Below are positions 14,574 to 22,804 of a stretch of DNA of 34,274 bases, piece by piece (the stretch's first letter is position 1; each line of letters opens with the position of its first letter). The DNA is from Microcaldota archaeon (lineage in GTDB: Archaea > Micrarchaeota > Micrarchaeia > Micrarchaeales > CABMGC01): NCBI GenBank assembly GCA_021803425.1, contig JAJZLN010000002.1, forward strand, positions 1-34,274, given 5' to 3'. The notes beneath the pieces are model-generated. The model was not told the origin of the DNA and ran no database searches. It saw only the letters and a list, made by a program, of their open reading frames with translations. Position numbers and translations under genes: made by a program.

Positions 14574-15456
14574 GCAACTGTCTCTCAATCTCTATCAGTA
14601 TGTCAAGGATAAGCCCGGAAACAAACAGCAAAACGCCTATTACGACAAGCATGAAAGCTATAAGCGCGCGGCCCGTCAGGTCAAATGTTCCTGTAGACAA
14701 GAACTGCACAAGTATGGTCATTCCTATTGCCAATCCTATTATTATAGCTACGATGCCTATTCCTCCGAATATCAGGAGAGGGCTGTAATCCCTTACTTGC
14801 CTTACAAGATGCGAAGCCACATTTACACCATATGCTATCTTTGATTTTGTCAATTTAGATTTTCCATACCGTCTTTTATAATATCGTATGTTTACTTCTT
14901 TCACCCTGTATCCACGCCTTGCAAGTTCTATAGCAAAAAAAGCTATGCCTGCCCTATACGGATCTATATCCCGTATCCCATCGAATGCGCTTCTCCTCAC
15001 TACAAACAACCCGGTAAGCACGTCGTGTATAGATACTCTGTAGATCTTGCTGAAAATCCAACTAAGCACAACGTTTCCTGCAATTATATAATGGCTCATG
15101 GATCCTTTTTCAAGATTGTGCAGCCTATTTCCAAGAACAAGATCCACACTCCCGTTTTCAACCATCCTTATGCCGTCAAATATCCCGCTTAAGTCGTGAG
15201 TGCCGTCTGCGTCTACTGTGGCAAGCACATCTCCGCCCGCCTTGCGCAGACCATGCATTATGGCGTTTTCAACCCCAATATCCTTCTGCCTTATGACTTT
15301 AACTCCAGAAGCGACTAGTCGTTTGTAATACCCGTCGCTGCTTTTATCAACTACAATTATCTCCGCACTTTTGCCAAGTTTTTTGCGCAGCTCCTTTATT
15401 ATGCCGAATACGCTTTCTTCTTCTATTGTAGGTATCACAATGCTGATTTTGACCAT
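14563..15456 (-). CDS. family 2 glycosyltransferase, dolichol-phosphate sugar synthase-like
   Basis: 297 residues from ATG 15456. The N-terminal GT-A domain begins with ISIVIPTIEEE, has IIVVDKSSDG, and the nucleotide/metal motif TVDADGTHD (usually DADLQHDP) near residue 100, then LGNR and HDVLTGLFVVRR typical of DPM1/GtrB-type enzymes that move a sugar from a nucleotide to polyprenyl phosphate. The C-terminus carries two membrane helices (about 228-252 and 263-290), a GtrB/archaeal DPMS arrangement. Probable role: lipid-linked sugar for surface glycoprotein or glycolipid synthesis. The sugar cannot be told. Its convergent neighbours form surface-protein disulfides, consistent with an envelope function. 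Confidence 0.85.
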   Translation of the reverse strand: MVKISIVIPTIEEESVFGIIKELRKKLGKSAEIIVVDKSSDGYYKRLVASGVKVIRQKDIGVENAIMHGLRKAGGDVLATVDADGTHDLSGIFDGIRMVENGSVDLVLGNRLHNLEKGSMSHYIIAGNVVLSWIFSKIYRVSIHDVLTGLFVVRRSAFDGIRDIDPYRAGIAFFAIELARRGYRVKEVNIRYYKRRYGKSKLTKSKIAYGVNVASHLVRQVRDYSPLLIFGGIGIVAIIIGLAIGMTILVQFLSTGTFDLTGRALIAFMLVVIGVLLFVSGLILDILIEIERQLLRK

Positions 15457-15604
15457 CAAAACCTATGGTATTAATAATGAAAACTATTTATTCTATTCAG
15501 TTGGCCATGCTTGAGATTATACAAATTCAAGATTCATTGGCAAAAGACGAATAAAACATAAAAATCAATAATTGTAATGGGCATACTCAAAAATAGTTGA
15601 TGGG

Positions 15605-16408
15605 ATGAATGCGGAGATAGGTATAATTGGCGGCTCAGGGTTTTATTCGCTTCTTGAGGATGTGGAAAAAGTAAATGTCAAGACTATCTACGGAAAAACA
15701 AGCGATGCGATATCAATCGGCAGGCTGGCAGGTAAAAAAGTCGCATTTTTGCCAAGACACGGAAATAATCATACGATACCTCCGCATAAAGTGCCATACC
15801 GTGCAAACATAGAGGCATTGTCAAAGCTTGGGGTCAGCAGGATAATCGCAACCAATGCAGTAGGTTCACTGAAGCCAGAATACAGGCCCGGTGACATAGT
15901 GCTGTTCGATCAATTCGTAAACATGGCAGGCGGAAGGGATGACACTTTTTTCGACAGGGACCTAGTTGTACATGTCAGTTCTGCAGAGCCTTATTGCAGC
16001 CAATTAAGGTCTATCGCAGCTGATGCTGCAGGAAAGCTGAGGATAAAGAATCATAGGTCCGGCACCGTTCTTGTAATAAATGGGCCAAGATTTTCATCAA
16101 AAGCCGAGTCAAAAATATTCAGTTCATATGGGTGTGATGTAATCAACATGACCCAGTATCCAGAATGCATGCTTGCCAGGGAAAAGCAGATCTGTTATCT
16201 TGGAATTGGTCTTATAACCGATTATGACGCTGGGCTTGAAGGAAGGAGCGACATAAAAGCAGTTTCTGCTGCCGATGTAATGCGTATATTCGCAGAGAAT
16301 ATAGATAAGGCAAAGTCATTGATAGCGGGAACTGTAAAGTCCATCCCTTCGGCGAGGTCATGCAGTTGCCACAGCGCTCTTGACGGTGCGGTGCAGACAA
16401 AGAGATGA
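15605..16408 (+). CDS. mtnP: S-methyl-5'-thioadenosine phosphorylase
   Basis: Phosphorolysis of methylthioadenosine to methylthioribose-1-phosphate and adenine. Nucleoside phosphorylase family (PNP/MTAP) motifs: GIIGGSGFY (6-14), phosphate-binding PRHG..HTIPPH, YRANIEALSKLGV, TNAVGSL, and the methionine/base region INMTQYPE. The C-terminal CSCHSAL resembles the paired cysteines of archaeal MTAPs that stabilise the protein. The base-selecting Asp in ITDYDAGLEG favours a 6-aminopurine, i.e. MTA rather than inosine. It is followed four bases later by mtnA, which takes its product, so the two genes form a salvage operon. 267 residues, normal length. Confidence 0.92.
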   Translation: MNAEIGIIGGSGFYSLLEDVEKVNVKTIYGKTSDAISIGRLAGKKVAFLPRHGNNHTIPPHKVPYRANIEALSKLGVSRIIATNAVGSLKPEYRPGDIVLFDQFVNMAGGRDDTFFDRDLVVHVSSAEPYCSQLRSIAADAAGKLRIKNHRSGTVLVINGPRFSSKAESKIFSSYGCDVINMTQYPECMLAREKQICYLGIGLITDYDAGLEGRSDIKAVSAADVMRIFAENIDKAKSLIAGTVKSIPSARSCSCHSALDGAVQTKR

Positions 16409-16412
16409 ATCT

Positions 16413-17462
16413 ATGCTTATTCAGGAACCTGTAGTATGGAACGGCGAAGAAGGCAAAGTGAAATGGTTGCTTCAGACTTTGCTGCCAGGGGAGGTGGTGT
16501 ATAAAACATCTAGTAGCTATGAGGATATATATCATGCCATACAGGTGCTAGATATACGTGGTGCTCCGCTGATTGGCATAGGGGCAGCATATGGGATTGC
16601 AGCTCACGTCCTACATTCCGAAGGGAGCATTCCACAGCTTTATGAAGAGGCAAAAAAATCCGGAAATAGGCTTGTTACGGCAAGACCTACGGCAGTTAAT
16701 CTATCCTGGGCAGTTAATAGAATGTTAGTGCGTGCAAAATCCCTCCTTTCCAATAATGTCAGCACAGATGAATTCAAGAAGGGCATTGTCGATGAAGCAA
16801 TAAGCATAGATAAGGAAAATTCGGAAATGACTAATAAGATAGGCGAATACGGAAGCCAGTTGCTCAGTGATGGTGACGTCGTCCTTGCTCATTGCAATGC
16901 AGGAACGCTTGCGTGCGGCGGTATAGGCACGAATCTTGCTCCAATACGCATGGCGATAAAGCAGGGCAAAAGGATAAAGGTCGTGCAGACATGGACCGGA
17001 CCTTTATTCCAAGGCGCGCGCCTTACAATGTGGGAGCTTAAGCATGATGGCACAGACAGCGTCCTTATACCTGACACCTCGGTTGCTTATGCCTTGGGAA
17101 ATCTTGGCATAACGAAGGTCATAGTTGGTGCCGACAGGATACTCATGAACGGGAGTGTGGCCAATAAGATAGGCACATTCGGCATTGCCATAATCGCAAA
17201 GCATTTCAAAATCCCATTCTATGTCGCTGCGCCTACCTCTACAATAGATAGGAAATCGAGAAGCATACCAATAGAGCAGAGAAATCCTGAAGAAGTTACC
17301 GACCTTTTGGGAAAGCTTAAGATAGCTCCGGAAGGGATCAGAGTCGCAAATCCCGCATTTGATATCACTAGTCCAAAGTTTGTAACAGGAATAATAACCG
17401 AGAAAGGGATAATATCCCCTCCATACAGGAAAAACATCAGTCAGATTCTTTATCAAAATTAG
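16413..17462 (+). CDS. mtnA: methylthioribose-1-phosphate isomerase
   Basis: Converts methylthioribose-1-phosphate to the ribulose form. ATG 16413 is chosen because the longer frame (from TTG 16380) would overlap mtnP. The 349-residue protein is of usual length and in the eIF2B-alpha/MtnA family: QTLLPGEVVY, IRGAPLIGIGAAYG, the catalytic Cys161 in AHCNAGTLACGG, the Asp241 general acid in VGADRI and NKIGTFGIA. The archaeal ribose-1,5-bisphosphate isomerase is a relative, but the N-terminal QTLLPGE...RGAPLIG signature and the mtnP partner favour MtnA. The rest of the classical salvage pathway is not in the window. Its last 26 bases overlap the convergent transporter gene. Confidence 0.92.
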   Translation: MLIQEPVVWNGEEGKVKWLLQTLLPGEVVYKTSSSYEDIYHAIQVLDIRGAPLIGIGAAYGIAAHVLHSEGSIPQLYEEAKKSGNRLVTARPTAVNLSWAVNRMLVRAKSLLSNNVSTDEFKKGIVDEAISIDKENSEMTNKIGEYGSQLLSDGDVVLAHCNAGTLACGGIGTNLAPIRMAIKQGKRIKVVQTWTGPLFQGARLTMWELKHDGTDSVLIPDTSVAYALGNLGITKVIVGADRILMNGSVANKIGTFGIAIIAKHFKIPFYVAAPTSTIDRKSRSIPIEQRNPEEVTDLLGKLKIAPEGIRVANPAFDITSPKFVTGIITEKGIISPPYRKNISQILYQN

Positions 17463-18702
17463 CATCAGCGCCAATCAGATCATTAAGCTTCTCGAGGAAT
17501 CCTTCACACTCTTCTATTCTGCCCGCTTTCATTACTACAAATTCGCCATCGCTTGCTCCAAGTATGTCCTTCACAAATGCCGATTCCTCCCTTATCTCAT
17601 TATGAGAGTCGGTGTACACATTAACATGTTTTCCTTCGCTTATCATGTCTTCCACGTTTTTGCTGTGCTCATTGTCAAGTTTCACTGCAAAAACCCGTCC
17701 GCCTTCCATTATGGTCCTGTTCAGTGCAATCTCACCAGTATCTGCGAATATACCGGTAACATCGAATATAGTCATGCTTCTCAGCTTGTGTTCCTTCATT
17801 TTTGATACATACCTCCCACCTTCTTTATCTATATTCTGTATTACTATGCCTGCCCCTACCAATAATGCTATAGCTATATAATAAAATTTGATTGGCTCTC
17901 CAAGTAAGGCTGCTGCCAGAATGAATGTTATGAATGGCTGTATAAATGATATATTTGCAAATAATGAGGCCTTTGTTAATCTAAGTGCAGAAAAATACAT
18001 GTAGAAACTGAAGACATTAAAGAATACCCCAATGTACAGTACGATTGCTGCCTGATTCTGTGTAAGCGCATAAAAATGGGCGCCGGAAACTAAAAAAAGC
18101 ACAGAATACAATACAAGCATTGCAAAAGACGATATACTTATCATTACTCCTATATCTATGGTGTACTTTTTGGCAAGCACCACTGACAATGCATATGCCA
18201 ATGCCATAAATACTAGAAATAGCTCTATTTCTATGTTGCTATTCTGGAATATTCCGAATACGTTCCCTCCGCTGATGCCTATATATAATCCAATGAATCC
18301 CAGCATTATGGCGGCAATCTGGTATTTTGTCAGTTTTTCATTCAGCACAAAAGGCAGAAGTGCCACAACCATTATTGGCTGCACTCTGAATATGACATAT
18401 GCCAACGAGGCGCTGACATACCGTTCAGCGAAAGCCAGGCCGAATCCTATAGGAAAATATGTAATTACTCCAATGAATGCTATAAGTGCGGTTTTCCTAA
18501 TGTCTTTCAATGTGGCCATGAGCACTCCGGCCTTTTTCCTGTATACGACAACAATCAACGAAGTAAGAAGCGATATCAATTCTATCAGAAGGAAAAATTC
18601 GAAGATATTTGCCCCACCAGAAAATTTGAATATTATCGGAAGTACTGCCCCAGACAGGGTTATCGCTGAAAGAAGCAAGTAAGATTTTAATTTAATGTCC
18701 AT
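17437..18702 (-). CDS. EamA/DMT-family transporter with extra C-terminal cytosolic domain
   Basis: 421 residues. About ten hydrophobic helices (5-300) in two EamA halves: the first ends with YVIFRVQPIMVVALLPFVLNE and the second with SFIQPFITFILAAALLGEP, the duplicated P-x-E signature of drug/metabolite transporters. Ordinary members end near residue 300. Here a soluble tail of about 115 residues follows (MTIFDVTGIFADTGEIALN, VFAVKLDNEHSKNVEDMISE, DGEFVVMKAGRIEECEGFLE), with alternating strands and helices; its family is not recognised. Likely an exporter or importer of a small metabolite whose tail may sense or gate it. ATG 18702 lies about 27 bases from a minus-strand TATA (near 18723-18736), so it is leaderless, and it is divergent from the Lrp-like regulator. 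Confidence 0.85.
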   Translation of the reverse strand: MDIKLKSYLLLSAITLSGAVLPIIFKFSGGANIFEFFLLIELISLLTSLIVVVYRKKAGVLMATLKDIRKTALIAFIGVITYFPIGFGLAFAERYVSASLAYVIFRVQPIMVVALLPFVLNEKLTKYQIAAIMLGFIGLYIGISGGNVFGIFQNSNIEIELFLVFMALAYALSVVLAKKYTIDIGVMISISSFAMLVLYSVLFLVSGAHFYALTQNQAAIVLYIGVFFNVFSFYMYFSALRLTKASLFANISFIQPFITFILAAALLGEPIKFYYIAIALLVGAGIVIQNIDKEGGRYVSKMKEHKLRSMTIFDVTGIFADTGEIALNRTIMEGGRVFAVKLDNEHSKNVEDMISEGKHVNVYTDSHNEIREESAFVKDILGASDGEFVVMKAGRIEECEGFLEKLNDLIGADANFDKESD

Positions 18703-18722
18703 AGTACCTAATTGTAACTGCA

Positions 18723-18736
18723 GCTTTTTTAAACTT
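18723..18736 (-). promoter_or_regulatory. TATA box of the DMT transporter gene
   Basis: AAGTTTAAAAAAGC on the minus strand, centred about 28 bases from ATG 18702; a leaderless message is expected. Confidence 0.55.
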
Positions 18737-18758
18737 ATGAAAATCTACAATTTTACTA

Positions 18759-18806
18759 TAACATACTGTTATTATGTAACATATTTAAAAAACCTTAATG
18801 TTACAT
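18759..18806. promoter_or_regulatory. operator of four TAACA/TGTTA half-sites around a TATA box
   Basis: Half-sites: TAACA 18759-18763, TGTTA 18767-18771, TAACA 18777-18781 and TGTTA 18799-18803. The first two make TAACA-TAC-TGTTA, the middle two TGTTA-TTATG-TAACA, and ATGTAACAT (18774-18782) and ATGTTACAT (18798-18806) are exact inverse copies flanking the TATA ATATTTAAAA (18781-18790). Bound protein would block TBP, giving autorepression of the regulator, and it is also placed to act on the divergent transporter promoter. Symmetry is seen directly; the regulator as the binder is inferred. Confidence 0.65.
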
Positions 18807-18812
18807 ATCTGC

Positions 18813-19868
18813 ATGGCAATTACGGACGAATTCAAGAGCGATTTTGAGAATAGGTACAATGATCTTTCCAGGACGCTCATAAGACTCATGTCAGAGGACT
18901 CAAGGATATCAATATTTGATCTTTCAAAAAAACTCGGAGTTTCAAGAAGGACTGTAAAATTGAAGCTCATGGCTCTTGAAAAGTTGCTTGGGATAAGATA
19001 TACTATCGAATTCAATGAAGGTGCGCTAGGCTTAACCAGTCCACATCTCATACATGTAAGATTCACTGAAAAACCAGACTGGGATTATGTAAAGAAACTC
19101 CTGGAATCGTCTTACATACCGCAGCTTGCGGTTGTAACCAAAGGCACATATGACATGTTCATATATGCAAACGCCGTCAAGGGCAGCGAGTATCTGTATT
19201 GGGACAGAAGGATGCAGATAATGCTGTCAAGGTATGGTGTGCAGTGGAGGCCTTCGGATCTTGCATACAGAACATTCGGATACTTCCCACTAAGGAACGA
19301 GCTAATAGACAAGCTAGATATGTCTGATAACTACAAGAACATATTAAAAATCCTGAATTCTAATTCGAGATCGACGTTCAGCAGCATATCTAAGAACATA
19401 AACATGCACTTCAACACCGTCGCATACAATTTCAATAAGCTTGTCAATGCTGGATTAATAAAGAGATTTACAATTGCAATGGACAACCCCAACTCCCTAT
19501 CACTTATGTCGATATTCAGCAAATATACCCTTTCAGAAAATTATGAAGCGGATTCTGCCGAAATAAGGAAAGTCTATGTAAATAGCGGCATTGAAAAGCC
19601 CATTATAAACCGATATATACTGTGCACAATGCTCGTTGGCAGTCATGACTTCTTTGCAACTGGGGTTTTTGACAATGCAGAAATAGCCAAGACCCAGGCC
19701 GTCAATCTTTATAAAATGATAATGAAGAGGCACAGCCCAAAAGTTGATTACGGCATAATAGAAAAGGTTCTAATAGGAAAGCTGCCGCTGCGAAGCGTTG
19801 ATTCGAAAAAGAATTACAACGTAATAAGATGGGATGAAAATCCAAATGACAAATTCGACACCGCATAA
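18813..19868 (+). CDS. two-domain Lrp/AsnC-like transcription regulator
   Basis: 351 residues from ATG 18813, about 27 bases after the TATA at 18781-18790 (leaderless). ATG 18798 is in frame but lies inside an operator half-site. The protein has a first HTH (LIRLMSEDSRISIFDLSKKL then GVSRRTVKLKLMALEKL), a ligand-binding-like alpha/beta region, and a second HTH (ILKILNSNSRSTFSSISKNI, then NTVAYNFNKLVNAGLIKRFT) with another sensor-like half. Ordinary Lrp/AsnC proteins have one of each (about 150 residues); this doubled form is seen in some archaeal regulators. It faces the DMT transporter gene across a palindromic region and probably controls it and itself. Confidence 0.8.
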   Translation: MAITDEFKSDFENRYNDLSRTLIRLMSEDSRISIFDLSKKLGVSRRTVKLKLMALEKLLGIRYTIEFNEGALGLTSPHLIHVRFTEKPDWDYVKKLLESSYIPQLAVVTKGTYDMFIYANAVKGSEYLYWDRRMQIMLSRYGVQWRPSDLAYRTFGYFPLRNELIDKLDMSDNYKNILKILNSNSRSTFSSISKNINMHFNTVAYNFNKLVNAGLIKRFTIAMDNPNSLSLMSIFSKYTLSENYEADSAEIRKVYVNSGIEKPIINRYILCTMLVGSHDFFATGVFDNAEIAKTQAVNLYKMIMKRHSPKVDYGIIEKVLIGKLPLRSVDSKKNYNVIRWDENPNDKFDTA

Positions 19869-20015
19869 CCTTTCGCATCAAACCGTAAGAATTCAATAAA
19901 CATTGCGTTTTGTCCCACGAAATTTGGAAAATTATGCGTAAATAATGCATGCTCTTAAATCTTCAACAACATGGTAAATTGACAAATTATGTGCTTGTAC
20001 ATCAAATCTCATATA

Positions 20016-20023
20016 TTTATAAA
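20016..20023 (+). promoter_or_regulatory. TATA box of the ribosomal protein operon
   Basis: TTTATAAA inside an AT-rich block, centred 26-27 bases before ATG 20046, so the first cistron is leaderless. The 177 bases between 19869 and 20045 hold no other gene. Confidence 0.65.
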
Positions 20024-20045
20024 TAAATAAGCATCAATTCTATTC

Positions 20046-20339
20046 ATGCCGTACAATAATAAGAATATAGTTGTAAGCGAGCTCATAGGATTGCACGTGC
20101 GAATTTCAGCTGCAACAGACAGGAATCAGGCGGGGCTTTGCGGCACCGTTATCGATGAAACAAAAAACACCCTTTTATTAGACACGGAAAACGGAATCAA
20201 AAGTATTATAAAGAAGAACTCTGTATTTAAGTTCTATGCCGATGAACGCTCATTCACTGTAAATGGTGATGAGATTAATTTCAGGTCGCATGAGCGCATA
20301 GAGCGCTCAATGAGGTTCTACAGGTCAAGAAAGGTGTAA
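20046..20339 (+). CDS. rnp1: RNase P protein component 1 (Rpp29/Pop4)
   Basis: Protein subunit of archaeal RNase P, which trims the 5' leader of pre-tRNA. 97 residues. The Sm-like beta barrel is seen as LIGLHVRISAATDRNQAGLCGTVIDETKNTLLLDT (family wording: GxxVxVxxSxxxxxxGxxGxVxxExxNTLxI), then IKKNSVFKFY. Its position directly before uS17 is the normal archaeal location, which strengthens the call. First gene of the operon, leaderless. Confidence 0.9.
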   Translation: MPYNNKNIVVSELIGLHVRISAATDRNQAGLCGTVIDETKNTLLLDTENGIKSIIKKNSVFKFYADERSFTVNGDEINFRSHERIERSMRFYRSRKV

Positions 20340-20342
20340 ATT

Positions 20343-20630
20343 TTGGAGTGCTCAGATCAGAGATGCCCGATTCATGGCGGGTTAAAGTACAGAGGCATGC
20401 AATTCGAAGGCATGGTGGTTAGCGATAAGGCCAAGAAGACGGTAATAGTCGAAGTTGATTACACTAAATACGTATACAAGTACGAAAGGTCTCTGAGAAA
20501 GAGATCACGGATACCTGCCCACAATCCAGAATGCATAAACGCGAAGCATGGGGATTTAGTAAATATAGCCGAGACGAGAAGGCTAAGCAAGAGCAAGACA
20601 TTTGTCGTTACAAATATTGTTAAAAAGTGA
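20343..20630 (+). CDS. rps17: ribosomal protein uS17
   Basis: 30S subunit protein binding 16S rRNA near helix 11. 95 residues; starts at TTG 20343, three bases after the Rpp29 stop. OB-fold signature: PIHGGLKYRGMQFEGMVVSDKAKKTVIVEV, then RSRIPAHNPE and GDLVNIAETRRLSKSKTFVV. The N-terminal CSDQRCP is a cysteine pair common in archaeal uS17. Confidence 0.95.
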   Translation: MECSDQRCPIHGGLKYRGMQFEGMVVSDKAKKTVIVEVDYTKYVYKYERSLRKRSRIPAHNPECINAKHGDLVNIAETRRLSKSKTFVVTNIVKK

Positions 20631-20634
20631 TATA

Positions 20635-21036
20635 ATGAAAGGATTAGCATCTCATATAATTAAAACATTGGTTCCTGGGGCAACGATAACGTGCGCTGAC
20701 AACAGCGGTGCATATGAATTCAGGATGATACACATAATAGGCAAGACTGAAGGAAGACACGGAAAGATGTCTGCTGCTGGAGTGGGCGATATAATATCTG
20801 CCAGTGTAAGAAAAGGCAGTGCAACGTACTTGAAGAAGCCAGTCCGTGTGGTTCTTATAAGGCAGAAGTCGCAGATACGAAGGTCAAGCGGCATGCGCAT
20901 AAAGTTTGAGGATAATGCAGGCATAATGATAGGCGAGGATAATCTTCCGATAGGGACCGAGGTTAAGGGTGCTATGGCTAGGGAGGTAGTTGAAAGATTT
21001 GTGAAGGTCGCAGGCGTTGCGTCAAGAATAGTATGA
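20635..21036 (+). CDS. rpl14: ribosomal protein uL14
   Basis: 50S subunit protein at the subunit interface. 133 residues from ATG 20635, four bases after uS17; the open frame runs back into uS17 (to 20602) but that part is not uL14-like. Family wording: TITCADNSGAYEFRMIHIIG, GVGDIISASVRKG and RVVLIRQKSQIRRSSG...KFEDNAGIMI. The stop overlaps the uL24 start (ATGA). Confidence 0.96.
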   Translation: MKGLASHIIKTLVPGATITCADNSGAYEFRMIHIIGKTEGRHGKMSAAGVGDIISASVRKGSATYLKKPVRVVLIRQKSQIRRSSGMRIKFEDNAGIMIGEDNLPIGTEVKGAMAREVVERFVKVAGVASRIV

Positions 21037-21416
21037 TGTTTATGATACAAAGCAGTAAACCAAGGAAGCAGAGGTATTTCAGATTCAATGCACCAATGCA
21101 CATAAGGCAGAATTTTGTAAATGTACACATATCCAAAGAGCTTTCTGCAAAGCTTGGGATAAAGAAAAGGAGCATAGAGGTAAGGAAAGGTGATACAGTA
21201 AAAATTATGTCTGGGGACAATAAGGGAAAGCTTGGCAAGGTCACCGAAGTAAATCTAAGCAACGGCAAGGTTTCAATTGAAGGCGTATCAAATAAAAATG
21301 CGAAGGCCAAGGAGAAAAACATACCAATATATGCCAGCAATCTCTATCTCATTGATATAGATCTGGCCGACAAGATCAGAAATGACGATATCGGGGCAAT
21401 AAAAGCAAAGAAGTGA
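21033..21416 (+). CDS. rpl24: ribosomal protein uL24
   Basis: Assembly-initiating 50S protein with a KOW motif: RSIEVRKGDTVKIMSGDNKGKLGKVTEVN at about 46-74. 127 residues; the N-terminus SSKPRKQRYFRFNAPMHIRQ is the archaeal/eukaryotic eL26-type extension. The start overlaps the uL14 stop; Met codons at 21033, 21036 and 21042 are all possible. Confidence 0.95.
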   Translation: MMFMIQSSKPRKQRYFRFNAPMHIRQNFVNVHISKELSAKLGIKKRSIEVRKGDTVKIMSGDNKGKLGKVTEVNLSNGKVSIEGVSNKNAKAKEKNIPIYASNLYLIDIDLADKIRNDDIGAIKAKK

Positions 21417-21422
21417 TTATTG

Positions 21423-22109
21423 ATGGGAAACAAAGGAAACAATAGGCATGTAAAACGGCTTGCGTCTAATAGGTATGTGCATGTGGAGAGGAAGGTGTGC
21501 GCTTATATATCAAAGCCCACTGCCGGCAGGCATTCATTGGATTCAAGCATAGCTATTGCGACTGTCCTGAGCGAAAAGCTCAATCTTTCAAGCGACATGA
21601 AGGAGTCGAAACGCATAGTAAATGCAGGCAGTGTGGAAGTAAACGGAAAATTGATTAAGAACGTTAAGTTTCCCGTAGGATTCGGCGATGTGCTGCATTT
21701 TATTCCAAGCAACGAGTATTTCAGGATAATCGTTGCACGCAAGGGTTCTGTGTCAACGGAGAAGATAGAAAAGTGGGATGGAAGAAGGGTTGCAAAGGTC
21801 ATAGGAAAGTATAAGGCCAAAGGCAACATGGAAATGGTGAAGTTATATGACGGTTCGGTGCTGCAATCAATTAAGGGTGTAAAGGTGAATGATTCTGTAA
21901 GCATAATTAATGGAAAGGCGGATAGAATAATAAAGCTGGAGAAGGGTGCAAAGTGCCTTGTTATAAATGGTCTTCATGCATCTGAGAGCGGAATAATAAG
22001 CAACATAAAGCCAGGCACTGCTCTTAGGGCTGCAACTGTCGAGATTGAAGGAGATACGGGAAAGGCCGAGACGCTTTTGGAGAATGTGATGGCAATAGGT
22101 AGAGAATGA
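21423..22109 (+). CDS. rps4e: ribosomal protein eS4
   Basis: Archaeal/eukaryotic-specific 30S protein. About 228 residues from ATG 21423 (TTG 21420 also in frame). It contains RLASNRYVHVERKVCAYISKPTAGRHS, an S4-type RNA-binding segment (RIVNAGSVEVNGKLIKNVKFPVG) and the central eS4 domain ending with a KOW-like VINGLHASESGIISNI. One base in front of the stop overlaps the uL5 start (ATGA at 22106). Confidence 0.95.
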   Translation: MGNKGNNRHVKRLASNRYVHVERKVCAYISKPTAGRHSLDSSIAIATVLSEKLNLSSDMKESKRIVNAGSVEVNGKLIKNVKFPVGFGDVLHFIPSNEYFRIIVARKGSVSTEKIEKWDGRRVAKVIGKYKAKGNMEMVKLYDGSVLQSIKGVKVNDSVSIINGKADRIIKLEKGAKCLVINGLHASESGIISNIKPGTALRAATVEIEGDTGKAETLLENVMAIGRE

Positions 22110-22630
22110 TGGAAAACCAGAATCCTATGCGTGATATATTCATAGACAAGGTAGTTTTAAACATCGGCATAGGTCCGAATGAGGATATGTATCAAAATGC
22201 ACGCACACTTCTTGAAAAGCTTACTGGAAAGAATCCTATAAAGACCTTTTCAAAGCGAAGGAAGCCGGAACTGAAATTAAGGAAAGGCCAGGTAATAGGG
22301 GCAATGATCACGCTTAGAAATAAAGATGCAATTGAGATGTTGAAGAGGTCTCTTGAGGCTAATGATAATTCCATCAAGCCAAGTTCAATCGCAAACAATA
22401 CCCTGAGTTTCGGAGTAACCGAGTACATATACTTTTCAGGAGTAAAGTACGACCCTAAAATAGGAATGCTCGGGCTCAATGTCAATGCTTCGTTCGTAAG
22501 AAAGGGCAAGAGGGTTGAAAAAAGAAAAAAGTCACGATCAAGAACTTCAAGGAAACATAGCATGATATCAAATCAAGAAATTGCGGAATATATGAAGAAG
22601 AATTTCAACGTAAGTTTTATAGAAATATGA
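22106..22630 (+). CDS. rpl5: ribosomal protein uL5
   Basis: 50S protein contacting 5S rRNA and the P-site tRNA. 174 residues, with DKVVLNIGIGPNEDMYQNAR, LLEKLTGKNPIKTFSKRRKPELKLRKGQVIGAMITLR and FGVTEYIYFSGVKYDPKIGMLGL. The long basic KRVEKRKKSRSRTSRKHS and a helical tail are archaeal features. Start overlaps eS4 stop; a second ATG is at 22109. Confidence 0.95.
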   Translation: MMENQNPMRDIFIDKVVLNIGIGPNEDMYQNARTLLEKLTGKNPIKTFSKRRKPELKLRKGQVIGAMITLRNKDAIEMLKRSLEANDNSIKPSSIANNTLSFGVTEYIYFSGVKYDPKIGMLGLNVNASFVRKGKRVEKRKKSRSRTSRKHSMISNQEIAEYMKKNFNVSFIEI

Positions 22631-22641
22631 GGTGTTAAGGC

Positions 22642-22797
22642 ATGGCAATAAGTTATGATTTAAAGTATAAGGGAAGAGGAAAGCGAAAATGCAAGATATG
22701 CGGCACGTCCAGATCATTGATAAGGGCGTATAAGCTTCAGGTGTGCAGAAGGTGTTTCAGGGAAGTAGGCAATGCAATAGGTTTCGAAAAGTATTAG
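22642..22797 (+). CDS. rps14: ribosomal protein uS14, zinc-binding form
   Basis: A 51-residue protein between uL5 and uS8: MAISYDLKYKGRGKRKCKIC, then GTSRSLIRAYKLQVCRRCFR and EVGNAIGFEKY. The four cysteines (CKIC and CRRC) make the C+ zinc site of archaeal uS14. ATG 22642 follows TTAAGG-type purines (GGTGTTAAGG) as ribosome site. The position in the operon is the standard one. Confidence 0.95.
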   Translation: MAISYDLKYKGRGKRKCKICGTSRSLIRAYKLQVCRRCFREVGNAIGFEKY

Positions 22798-22804
22798 TGG
22801 TATC

